Assembly (NCBI RefSeq): GCF_051401765.1
Contig: NW_027480429.1
Coordinates: forward strand, 11,350,157-11,414,156
From: Calliopsis andreniformis
Taxonomy: Eukaryota > Arthropoda > Insecta > Hymenoptera > Andrenidae
Direction of reading: 5' to 3'
DNA: 64,000 bases
This document shows positions 53,263 through 64,000 of the stretch, one piece after another; within the stretch, counting starts at the first letter, position 1; the number at the start of each line of letters is the position of its first letter. Made by a program: the position numbers and the translations under genes. The notes under the pieces are model-generated. The model was not told the origin of the DNA. It saw only the letters and a program-made list of their open reading frames with translations, and made no database searches.

Positions 53263-56200
53263 TTGAAAGTGATGGCCAATTCTACCTTCCGGGCAACCTA
53301 GGCTTCACTCTACGGCGTTGCTCCACTAGACCGAATAGTTACGGCCCAAGAAGTCAACGCCAGAAGCATAAAATACGATATAAATACAACAGCTTTTCCA
53401 TCGTATAAAACGAATAATTGCAACCAGTATGAAACTTATAGTCATTTCTACTTTCCGAGCAAGCTAGGCTTCGCGCGAGGGCGTTGCTCCAACAGACTGA
53501 ATAGTTAGGGCCTTAGAAGTAAACGCCCGAAGCATAAAATGCAATTAAAATACAACAGTGTTTCCATCATATAACAGGAATAATTGCAACCAGTTTGAAA
53601 GTGATGGCCAATTCTACGTTCCGGGCAACCTAGGTTTCACTCCAGGGCGTTGCTCCACCACATCAGATAGCTACGGCCTTAGAAGTCAACGCCAGAGGCA
53701 TAAAATACAATATAAATACAACAGCGTTTCCATCGTATAAAACGAATAATTGCAACCAGTGTGAAAGTTATGGTCATTTCCACATTCCGAGAAACCTAGG
53801 CTTCACTCTAGGGCGTTGCACCACCAGATCGAATAGTTAGGTCCTTAGAAGTAAACGCCAGAAGCATAAAATACGATATAAATACAACAGCTTTTCCATC
53901 GTATAGAAGGATTAATTGCAGCCAGTTTGAACGTGATGATCATTTCTCCTTTCCGGGCAACCTAGGCTTCACTCTAGGGCGTTCTTCCACTAGATCGAAC
54001 AGCTAGGGCCCTAGAAGTCAACGCCAGATGCATAAAATACAATATAAATGCAACAGTTTTTCCATCGTATAAAACGAATAATTGCAACCAGTATGAAACT
54101 TATGGTCATTTCTACATTCCGACCAACCTAGGCTTCACCCTAGAGCGTTGCTCCAACAGATTGAATAGTTAGGGCCTTAGAAGTCAACGCCCGAAGCATA
54201 AAATGCAATAAAAATACAACAGTGTTTCCATAATATAACAGGAATAATTGCAACCAGTTTGAAAGTGATGGCCAATTCTACGTCCCGGGCAACCTAGGCT
54301 TCACTCTAGGGCGTTGCTCCACCAGATGGAATAGTTAGTGCCTTAGAAGTCAACGCCAGAAGCATAAAATACAATATAAATACAACAGTTTTTCCATCGT
54401 ATGAAACAAATAATTGCAACCAGTATGAAACTTATGGTCATTTCTACTTTCCGAGCAACCTAGGCTTCACGCTAGGGCGTTGCTCCAACGGATTGAATAG
54501 TTACGGCCTTAGAAGTCAACGCCCGAACCATAAAATGCAAAAAAAATACAACAGTGTTTCCATCATATAACAGCAATAATTGCAACCAGTTTGAAAGTGA
54601 TGGCCAATTCTACGTTCCGGGCAACCTAGGTTTCACTCCAGGGCGTTGCTCCACCAGACCGAATAGTTACGGCCTAAGAAGTCAACGCCAGAAGCATAAA
54701 ATACGATATAAATACAACAGCTTTTCCATCGTATATCACAAATAATTGCAACCAGTGTGAAAGTAATGGTCATTTCTACGTTCCGAGAAGCCTAGGCGTC
54801 TCTCTAGGGCGTTGCTCCACCACATCTAATAGCTACGGCCTTAGAAGTCAACGCCAGAGGCATAAAATACAATATAAATACAACAGCTTTTCCATCGTAT
54901 AAAACGAATAATTCCAACCAGTATGAAACTTATGGTCATTTCTACTTTCCGAGCAACCTAGGCTTCACCCTTGGTCGTTGCTCCAACAGATTGAATAGTT
55001 AGGGCCTTAGAAGCCAACGCCCGACGCATAAAATGCAATAAAAATACAACAGTGTTTCCATCGTATAAAACGAATAATTGCAACCAGTATGAAACTTATG
55101 GTCATTTCTACTTTCCGAGCAAGCTAGGCTTCACCCTAGGGCGTTGCTCCAACAGATTGAATAGTTAGGACCTTAGTAGTGAACGCCCGAACCATAAAAT
55201 GCAAAAAAAATACAACAGTGTTTCCATCATATAACAGGTATAATCGCAACCAGTTTGAAAGTGATGGCCAATTCTACGTTCCGGGCAACCTAGGCTTCTC
55301 TCTAGGGCGTTGCTCCACCAGATCGAATAGATAGTGCCTCAGAAGTCAACGCCAGACGCATAAAATACAATATAAATACAACAGCGTTTCCATCGTATAA
55401 AACGAATAATTGCAACCAGTGTGAAAGTTATGGTCATTTCCACATTCCGCGTAACCTAGGCTTCACCCTAGGGCGTTGCTCCACCAGATCGAATAGTTAG
55501 GTCCTTAGAAGTAAACGCCAGAAGCATAAAATACAATATAAATACAACAGTTTTTCCATCGTATAAAACGAATAATTGCAACCAGTGTGAAAGTTATGGT
55601 CATTTCTACTTTCCGAGCAAGCTAGGCTTCACCCTAGGGTGTTGCACCACCAGATCGAATAGTTAGGTCCTTAGAAGTAAACGCCAGAAGCATAAAATAC
55701 GATATAAATACAACAGCTTTTCCATCGTATAGAAGGATTAATTGCAGCCAGTTTGAACGTGATGGTCATTTCTCCTTTCCGGGCAACCTAGACTTCACTC
55801 TAGGGCGTTCCTCCACTAGATCGAACAGCTAGGGCCCTAGAAGTCAACGCCAGAAGCATAAAATACAATATAAATACAACAGTTTTTCCATCGTATAAAA
55901 CGAATAATTGCAACCAGTATGAAACTTATGGTCATTTCTACCTTCCGAGCAACCTAGGCTTCACCCTCGGGCGTTGCTCCAACAGATTGAATAGTTAGGG
56001 CCTTAGAAGTCAACGCCCGAAACATAAAATGCAAAAAAAATACAACAGTGTTTCCATCATATAACAGGAAGAATTGCAAACAGTTTGAAAGTGATGGCCA
56101 ATTCTACGTTCCGGGCAACCTAGACATCACTCTAGGGCGTTGCTCCACCAGGCCGAATAGTTACGGCCTAAGAAGTCAACGCCAGAAGCATAAAATACGA

Positions 56201-59200
56201 TATAAATACAACAGCTTTTCCACAGTATAAAACGAATAATTGCAACCAGTATGAAACTTATGGTCATTTCTACTTTCCGAGCAACCTAGGCTTCACCCTA
56301 GGGCGTTGCTCCAACAGATTGAATAGTTAGGGTCTTAAAAGTCAACGCCCGAACCATAAAATGCAAAAAAAATAGAACAGTGTTTCCATCATATAACAGG
56401 AATAATTGCAACCAGTTTGAAAGTGATGGCCAATTCTACGTTCCGGGCAACCTAGGCTTCACTCTAGGGCGTTGCACTACCAGATCGAATAGTTAGTGCC
56501 TTAGAAGTCAACGCCAGAAGCATAAAATGCAATATAAATGCAACAGCTTTTCCATCGTATAAAACGAATAATTGCAACCAGTACGAAACTTATGGTCATT
56601 TCTACTTTCCGACCAACCTAGGCTTCACCCTAGGGCGTTGCTCCACCAGATCGAATAGTTATTGCCTTAGAAGTCAACGCCAGAAGCATAAAATACAATA
56701 TAAATACAACAGTTTTTCCATCGTATAAAACGAATAATTGCAACCAGTATGAACCTTATGGACATTTCTACTTTCCGAGCAACCTAGGCTTCACCCTAGG
56801 GCGTTGCTCCAACAGATTGAATAGTTAGGGGCTCAGAAGTCAACGCCCGAACCATAAATTGCAAAAAAAATACAACAGTGTTTCCATCATATAACAGGAA
56901 TAATTGCAACCAGTTTGAAAGTGATGGCCAATTCTACGTTCCGGGCAACCTAGGTTTCGCTCCAGGGCGTTGCTCCACCACATCTAATAGCTACGGCCTT
57001 AGAAGTCAACGCCAGAGGCATAAAGTACAATATAAATACAACAGCGTTTCCATCGTATAAAACGAATAATTGCAACCAGTGTGAAAGTTATGGTCATTTC
57101 CACATTCCGAGGTACCTAGGCTTCACTCTAGGGCGTTGCACCACCAGATCGAATAGTTAGGTCCTTAGAAGTAAACGCCAGAAGCATAAAATACGATATA
57201 AATACAACAGCTTTTCCATCGTATAGAAGGATTAATTGCAGCCAGTTTGAACGTGATGGTCATTTCTCCTTTCCGGGCAACCTAGGCTTCACTCTAGGGC
57301 GTTCCTCCACTAGATCGAACAGCTAGGGCCCTAGAAGTCAACGCCAGAAGCATAAAATACAATATAAATACAACAGTTTTTCCATCTAATAAAACGAATA
57401 ATTGCTACCAGTATGAAACTTATGGTCACTTCTACATTCCGAGCAACCTAGGCTTCACCCTAGAGCGTTGCTCCAACAGATTGAATAGTTAGGGCCTTAG
57501 AAGTCAACGCCCGAAGCATAAAATGCAATAAAAATACAACAGTGTTTCCATAATATGACAGGAATAATTGCAACCAGTTTGAAAGTGATGGCCAATTCTA
57601 CGTCCCGGGCAACCTAGGCTTCACTCTAGGGCGTTGCTCCACCAGATCGAATAGTTAGTGCCTTAGAAGTCAACGCCAGAAACATAGAATACAATATAAA
57701 TACAACAGTTTTGCCATCGCATGGAACAAATAATTGCAACCAGTATGAAACTTATGGTCATTTCTGCTTTCCGAGCAACCTAGGCTTCACGCTAGGGCGT
57801 TGCTCCAACAGATTGAATGGTTAGGGCCTTAGAAGTCAACGCCCGAAGCATAAAATGCAATAAAAATACAACAGTGTTTCCATCATATAACAGGAATAAT
57901 TCCAACCAGTTTGAAAGTGATGACCAATTCTACGTTCCGGGCTACCTAGGCTTCACTCTAGGGCGTTGCTCCACCAGATCGAATAGTTAGTGCCTTAGAA
58001 GTCAACGCCAGAAGCATAAAATACAATATAAATACAACAGTTTTTCCATCGTATCAAACGAATAATTGCAACCAGTCTGAAACTTATGGTCATTTCTACC
58101 TTCCGAGCAACCTAGGCTTCACCCTAGGGCGTTGCTCCAACAGATTGAATAGTTAGGGCCTTAGAAGTCAACGCCCGAAACATAAAATGCAAAAAAAATA
58201 CAACAGTGTTTCCATCATATAACAGGAATAATTGCAACCAATTTGAAAGTGATGGCCAATTCTACGTTCCGGGCAACCTAGACATCAGTCTAGGGCGTTG
58301 CTCCACCAGACCGAATAGTTACGGCCTAAGAAGTCAACGCCAGAAGCATAAAATACGATATAAATACAACAGCTTTTCCACAGTATAAAACGAATAATTG
58401 CAACCAGTATGAAACTTATGGTCATTTCTACATTCCGAGCAAGCTAGGCTTCACCCTAGGGCGTTGCTCCAACAGATTGAATAGTTAGGGCCTTAGAAGT
58501 CAACGCCCGAAGCATAAAATGCAATAAAAATACAACAGTGTTTCCATCATATAACAGGAATAATTGCAACCAGTTTGAAAGTGATGGCCAATTCTACGTT
58601 CCGGGCAACCTAGGTTTCACTCCAGGGCGTTGCTCCACCAGACCGAATAGTTAGGGCCCAAGAAGTCAACGCCAGAAGCATAAAATACGATATAAATACA
58701 ACAGCTTTTCCATCGTATATAACCAATAATTGCAACCAGTGTGAAAGTAATGGTCATTTCTACGTTCCGAGAACCCTAGGCGTCTCTCTAGGGCGTTGTT
58801 CCACCACATCTAATAGCTACGGCCTTAGAAGTCAACGCCAGAGGCATAAAATACAATATAAATACAACAGCTTTTCCATCGTATAAAACGAATAATTCCA
58901 ACCAGTATGAAACTTATGGTCATTTCTACTTTCCGAGCAACCTAGGCTTCACCCTTGGTCGTTGCTCCAACAGATTGAATAGTTAGGGCCTTAGAAGCCA
59001 ACGCCAGAGGCATAAAATACAATATAAATACAACAGCTCTTCCATCGTATAAAACGAATAATTGCAACCAGTATGAAACTTATGGTCATTTCTACTTTCC
59101 GAGCAACCTAGGCTTCACCCTAGGGCGTTGCTCCAACGGATTGAATAGTTAGGGCCTTAGAAGTCAACGCCCGAACCATAAAATGCAAAAAAAATACAAC

Positions 59201-59400
59201 AGTGTTTCCATCATATAACAGGAATAATAGCAACCAGTTTGAAAGTGATGGCCAATTCTACCTTCCGGGCAACCTAGGCTTCACTCTAGGGCGTTGCTCC
59301 ACCAGATCGAATAGTTCGTGCCTTAGAAGTGAACGCCACAAGCATAAAATACAATATGAATACAACAGTTTTTCCATCGTATAAAACGAATAATTGCAAC
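53263..59400 (+). repeat. Rearranged 13-mer/26-mer mosaic
   Basis: The palindrome variant occurs at 54003, 55829 and 57323, spaced 11 and 9 monomers. About 54,210-55,410 recurs at 61,182-62,382 (offset 6,972, 42 monomers). About 55,190-55,870 repeats 47,050-47,740. Near 55,880-55,945 six monomers are skipped relative to 47.7-48.8 kb, so the offset changes from 49 to 43 monomers. About 57,100-59,400 repeats 49,630-51,930 at 7,470 bp (45 monomers). All offsets are whole monomer numbers, so every rearrangement kept register. Confidence 0.8.
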
Positions 59401-62400
59401 CAGTATGAAACTTATGGTCATTTCTACGTTCCGAGCACCCTAGGCGTCACTCTAGGGCGTTGCTCCACCACATCTAATAGCTACGGCCTTTGAAGTCAAC
59501 GCCAGAGGCATAAAGTACAATATAAATACAACAGCGTTTCCATCGTATAAAACGAATAATTGCAACCAGTGTGAAAGTTATGTTCATTTCTACATTCCGA
59601 GCAACATAGGATCCACTCTAAGGCGTTGCTCCACCAGATAGAATAGTTAGGTCCTTAGAAGTAAACGCCAGAAGCATAAAATACGATATAAATGCAACAG
59701 CGTTTGCATCGTATAAAACGAATAATTGCAAACGGTGTGAAAGCTATGGTCATTTCTACATTCCGAGCAACCTAGGCTTCACTCTAGGGCGTTGCTCCAC
59801 CTGATCGAATAGTTAGTGCCTTAGAACTGAACGCCAGAAGCATGAAATACAATGTGAATACAACAGTTTTTCCATCGTATAAAACGAATAATTGCAACCA
59901 GTATGAAACTTATGGTCATTTCTACTTTCCGAGCAAGCTAGGCTTCACCCTAGGGCGTTGCTCCAACAGATTGAATAGTTAGGACCTTAGTAGTGAACGC
60001 CCGAACCATAAAATGCAAGAAAAATACAACAGTGTTTCCATCATATAACAGGTATAATTGCAACCAGTTTGAAAGTGATGGCCAATTCTACGTTCCGGGC
60101 AACCTAGGCTTCTCTCTAGGGCGTTGCTCCACCAGATCGAATAGATAGTGCCTTAGAAGTCAACGCCAGACGCATAAAATACAATATAAATACAACAGCG
60201 TTTCCATCGTATAAAACGAATAATTGCAACCAGTATGAATCTTATGGTCATTTCTACTTTCCGAGCAAGCTAGGCTTCACCCTAGGGCGTTGCTCCAACA
60301 GATTGAATAGTTAGGACCTTAGTAGTGAACGCCCGAACCATAAAATGCAAAAAAAATACAACAGTGTTTCCATCATATAACAGGTATAATCGCAACCAGT
60401 TTGAAAGTGATGGCCAATTCTACGTTCCGGGCAACCTAGGCTTCTCTCTAGGGCGTTGCTCCACCAGATCGAATAGATAGTGCCTCAGAAGTCAACGCCA
60501 GACGCATAAAATACAATATAAATACAACAGCGTTTCCATCGTATAAAACGAATAATTGCAACCAGTGTGAAAGTTATGGTCATTTCCACATTCCGCGTAA
60601 CCTAGGCTTCACCCCAGGGCGTTGCTCCACCAGATCGAATAGTTAGGTCCTTAGAAGTAAACGCCAGAAGCATAAAATACAATATAAATACAACAGTTTT
60701 TCCATCGTATAAAACGAATAATTGCAACCAGTGTGAAAGTTATGGTCATTTCTACTTTCCGAGCAAGCTAGGCTTCACCCTAGGGTGTTGCACCACCAGA
60801 TCGAATAGTTAGGTCCTTAGAAGTAAACGCCAGAAGCATAAAATACGATATAAATACAACAGCTTTTCCATCGTATAGAAGGATTAATTGCAGCCAGTTT
60901 GAACGTGATGGTCATTTCTCCTTTCCGGGCAACCTAGACTTCACTCTAGGGCGTTCCTCCACTAGATCGAACAGCTAGGGCCCTAGAAGTCAACGCCAGA
61001 AGCATAAAATACAATATAAATACAACAGTTTTTCCATCGTATAAAACGAATAATTGCAACCAGTATGAAACTTATGGTCGTTTCTACATTCCGAGCAACC
61101 TAGGCTTCACCCTAGAGCGTTGCTCCAACAGATTGAATAGTTAGGGCCTTAGAAGTCAACGCCCGAAGCATAAAATGCAATAAAGATACAACAGTGTTTC
61201 CATAATATAAAAGGAATAATTGCAACCAGTTTGAAAGTGATGGCCAATTCTACGTCCCGGGCAACCTAGGCTTCACTCTAGGGCGTTGCTCCACCAGATG
61301 GAATAGTTAGTGCCTTAGAAGTCAACGCCAGAAGCATAAAATACAATATAAATACAACAGTTTTTCCATCGTATGAAACAAATAATTGCAACCAGTATGA
61401 AACTTATGGTCATTTCTACTTTCCGAGCAACCTAGGCTTCACGCTAGGGCGTTGCTCCAACGGATTGAATAGTTACGGCCTTAGAAGTCAACGCCCGAAC
61501 CATAAAATGCAAAAAAAATACAACAGTGTTTCCATCATATAACAGCAATAATTGCAACCAGTTTGAAAGTGATGGCCAATTCTACGTTCCGGGCAACCTA
61601 GGTTTCACTCCAGGGCGTTGCTCCACCAGACCGAATAGTTACGGCCTAAGAAGTCAACGCCAGAAGCATAAAATACGATATAAATACAACAGCTTTTCCA
61701 TCGTATATCACGAATAATTGCAACCAGTGTGAAAGTAATGGTCATTTCTACGTTCCGAGAAGCCTAGGCGTCTCTCTAGGGCGTTGCTCCACCACATCTA
61801 ATAGCTACGGCCTTAGAAGTCAACGCCAGAGGCATAAAATACAATATAAATACAACAGCTTTTCCATCGTATAAAACGAATAATTCCAACCAGTATGAAA
61901 CTTATGGTCATTTCTACTTTCCGAGCAACCTAGGCTTCACCCTTGGTCGTTGCTCCAACAGATTGAATAGTTAGGGCCTTAGAAGCCAACGCCCGACGCA
62001 TAAAATGCAATAAAAATACAACAGTGTTTCCATCGTATAAAACGAATAATTGCAACCAGTATGAAACTTATGGTCATTTCTACTTTCCGAGCAAGCTAGG
62101 CTTCACCCTAGGGCGTTGCTCCAACAGATTGAGTAGTTAGGACCTTAGTAGTGAACGCCCGAACCATAAAATGCAAGAAAAATACAACAGTGTTTCCATC
62201 ATATAACAGGTATAATTGCAACCAGTTTGAAAGTGATGGCCAATTCTACGTTCCGGGCAACCTCTGCTTCTCTCTAGGGCGTTGCTCCACCAGATCGAAT
62301 AGATAGTGCCTTAGAAGTCAACGCCAGACGCATAAAATACAATATAAATACAACAGCGTTTCCATCGTATAAAACGAATAATTGCAACCAGTATGAATCT

Positions 62401-64000
62401 TATGGTCATTTCTACTTTCCGAGCAAGCTAGGCTTCACCCTAGGGCGTTGCTCCAACAGATTGAATAGTTAGGACCTTAGTAGTGAACGCCCGAACCATA
62501 AAATGCAAAAAAAATACAACAGTGTTTCCATCATATAACAGGTATAATCGCAACCAGTTTGAAAGTGATGGCCAATTCTACGTTCCGGGCAACCTAGGCT
62601 TCTCTCTAGGGCGTTGCTCCACCAGATCGAATAGATAGTGCCTCAGAAGTCAACGCCAGACGCATAAAATACAATATAAATACAACAGCGTTTCCATCGT
62701 ATAAAACGAATAATTGCAACCAGTGTGAAAGTTATGGTCATTTCCACATTCCGCGTAACCTAGGCTTCACCCTAGGGCGTTGCTCCACCACATCGAATAG
62801 TTAGGTCCTTAGAAGTAAACGCCAGAAGCATAAAATACAATATAAATACAACAGTTTTTCCATCGTATAAAACGAATAATTGCAACCAGTGTGAAAGTTA
62901 TGGTCATTTCTACTTTCCGAGCAAGCTAGGCTTCACCCTAGGGTGTTGCACCACCAGATCGAATAGTTAGGTCCTTAGAAGTAAACGCCAGAAGCATAAA
63001 ATACGATATAAATACAACAGCTTTTCCATCGTCTAGAAGGATTAATTGCAGCCAGTTTGAACGTGATGGTCATTTCTCCTTTCCGGGCAACCTAGACTTC
63101 ACTCTAGGGCGTTCCTCCACTAGATCGAACAGCTAGGGCCCTAGAAGTCAACGCCAGAAGCATAAAATACAATATAAATACAACAGTTTTTCCATCGTAT
63201 AAAACGAATAATTGCAACCAGTATGAAACTTATGGTCGTTTCTACATTCCGAGCAACCTAGGCTTCACCCTAGAGCGTTGCTCCAACAGATTGAATAGTT
63301 AGGGCCTTAGAAGTCAACGCCCGAAGCATAAAATGCAATAAAGATACAACAGTGTTTCCATCATATAACAGCTATAATTGCAACCAGTTTGAAAGTGATG
63401 GCCAATTCTACGTTCCGGGCAACCTAGGTTTCACTCCAGGGCGTTGCTCCACCAGATCGAATAGTTAGTGCCGTAGAAGTCAACGCCAGAAGCATAAAAT
63501 ACGATATAAATACAACAGCTTTTCCATCGTATAAAACGAATAATTGTAACCAGTATGAAACTGATGGTCATTTCTACTTTCCGAGCAACCTAGGCTTCAC
63601 CCTAGGGCGTTGCTCCAACAGATTGAATAGTTAGGGCCTTAGAAGTCAACGCCCGAAGCATAAAATGCAATAAAAATACAACAGTGTTTCCATCATATAA
63701 CAGGAATAATTCCAACCAGTTTGAAAGTGATGACCAATTCTACGTTCCGGGCTACCTAGGCTTCACTCTAGGGCGTTGCTCCACCAGATCGAATAGTTAG
63801 TGCCTTAGAAGTCAACGCCAGAAGCATAAAATACAATATAAATACAACAGTTTTTCCATCGTATCAAACGAATAATTGCAACCAGTATGAAACTTATGGT
63901 CATTTCTACCTTCCGAGCAACCTAGGCTTCACCCTCGGGCGTTGCTCCAGCAGATTGAATAGTTAGGGCCTTAGAAGTCAACGCCCGAAACATAAAATGC
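59401..64000 (+). repeat. Right-hand segment with 13-mer tandem copy
   Basis: A two-monomer deletion relative to 51.95-52.28 kb lies near 59,405-59,425: the offset falls from 7,470 to 7,138 bp. About 59,870-61,200 is repeated at about 62,028-63,357 at exactly 2,158 bp, with TGCAAGAAAAATAC at 60,015 and 62,173 and the palindrome variant at 60975 and 63133. Inside each copy a pair of monomers is doubled (GTGTTTCC at 60032 and 60364, 332 bp). From about 63,360 the sequence returns to the 38,118-38,770 type and runs off the window end. Confidence 0.8.

Larger units (their letters stand above)
1..64000 (+). repeat. Satellite DNA array, ~166 bp monomer, head-to-tail
   Basis: The same unit recurs throughout, always in the same orientation. 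Phased on TCATTTCTAC, copies start at 6, 172 and so on up to 63900. That is about 385 units with a net deficit of about 16 bases, so almost all units are 164-166 bp. Order inside the unit: TCATTTCTAC (1-10), a CCTAGG core (22-27), a second CTAGG (35-39), CCACCAGATCGAA (near 48-60), TTAGGGCC (64-71), CAACGCC (80-86), an A/T-rich part with A-tracts (93-118), TTCCATCGTATAAAACG (near 121-137) and GCAACCAGTGTGAAAG (145-160). Both window ends cut a monomer, so the array continues on both sides. By established knowledge of satellites this size and layout fit centromeric or pericentromeric heterochromatin. The family itself is not one I recognise. No unique sequence longer than a few tens of bases was seen. 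Confidence 0.98.

Noticed and set aside
30153..61717. Plus-strand open frames of 60-79 codons with CxxC-like cysteines, resembling a small zinc-binding protein family
   Set aside because: All are the same monomer stretch where a TAG stop has mutated or a linker created an ATG. The cysteines are fixed by the satellite sequence (GCAACCAGTGTG, CGTTGCTCC), and the frame is lost in the next monomer.
1..64000. CRISPR array
   Set aside because: The full 166-bp unit is repeated, with no short constant repeat and unique spacers. Unit length and continuous similarity fit a satellite.
1..64000. Telomere-type sequence, because TTAGGG occurs in many monomers
   Set aside because: It is a single hexamer per 166-bp unit, in GTTAGGGCC, never in tandem.
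1..64000. tRNA-derived (SINE-like) origin with a B box in CAGATCGAATAG
   Set aside because: Only about half of the fixed B-box positions match and no A box or cloverleaf is seen at the right spacing.
1..64000. CENP-B box
   Set aside because: Neither strand of the consensus fits the required TTCG, A and CGGG positions. ACGTTCCGGGC and CGCCCGAAG are only superficially similar.
1..64000. Internal half-repeat of the monomer (CGAATAGTT near phase 57 and CGAATAATT near 136)
   Set aside because: The nine-base similarity is about 79 bp apart but the flanks do not align, so an 83-bp dimer origin is not supported.

Overview
The whole 64 kb window is one uninterrupted satellite DNA array: a unit of about 166 bp repeated head-to-tail roughly 385 times, all in the + orientation. 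With the unit phased on the motif TCATTTCTAC, the first copy starts at 6 and the last start I can place is 63900. Neither array end is inside the window. I see no protein gene, tRNA, rRNA, transposon, CRISPR array or other non-satellite insertion. Satellites of about 150-180 bp over tens of kilobases are typical of (peri)centromeric heterochromatin in plants and animals, so this is almost certainly a eukaryotic, centromere-like array. I do not recognise the monomer family and cannot name the host. A hand count on one consensus monomer gives about 42% GC and about 8 CpG, with no CpG depletion.

Left domain (1 to about 29,780). Bases 1-3,922 hold diverged monomers with short local duplications. 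From 3,923 to about 21,080 the array is built of blocks marked by a recurring GCGATATATA motif at 3923, 6411, 9730, 10890, 13378, 14538, 17026 and 20345. The marker spacings are 15, 20, 7, 15, 7, 15 and 20 monomers. This is a 42-monomer higher-order repeat (HOR) of 6,967 bp, followed by a 22-monomer version lacking the 20-block, then most of a second 42-mer. From about 21,080 to 23,220 is a mosaic of pieces of these blocks. From 23,220 to about 29,120 a 2.4 kb segment is duplicated at an offset of exactly 17 monomers.

Right domain (about 29,780 to 64,000). Here two monomer types, A and B, dominate, and register is almost perfect: marker distances are exact multiples of 166 bp. B-type monomers recur at 332 bp (dimers). 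The dimers are nested in a 13-monomer HOR (2,158 bp), and two 13-mers form a 26-monomer unit (4,316 bp) present as a tandem, apparently near-identical pair at 38,271-46,902. Further partial copies carry in-register losses or gains of whole monomers. A short island of left-domain monomers lies inside this domain at about 31,480-31,935.

The sequence features with possible function are DNA-level ones: an imperfect dyad around paired CCTAGG motifs in most monomers, a second palindromic core that becomes a perfect 12-bp palindrome in one subfamily, A-tracts and a TATAAAA motif. Short open frames on both strands are by-products of the repeat. Because 166 is not a multiple of 3, the frame shifts at every monomer.
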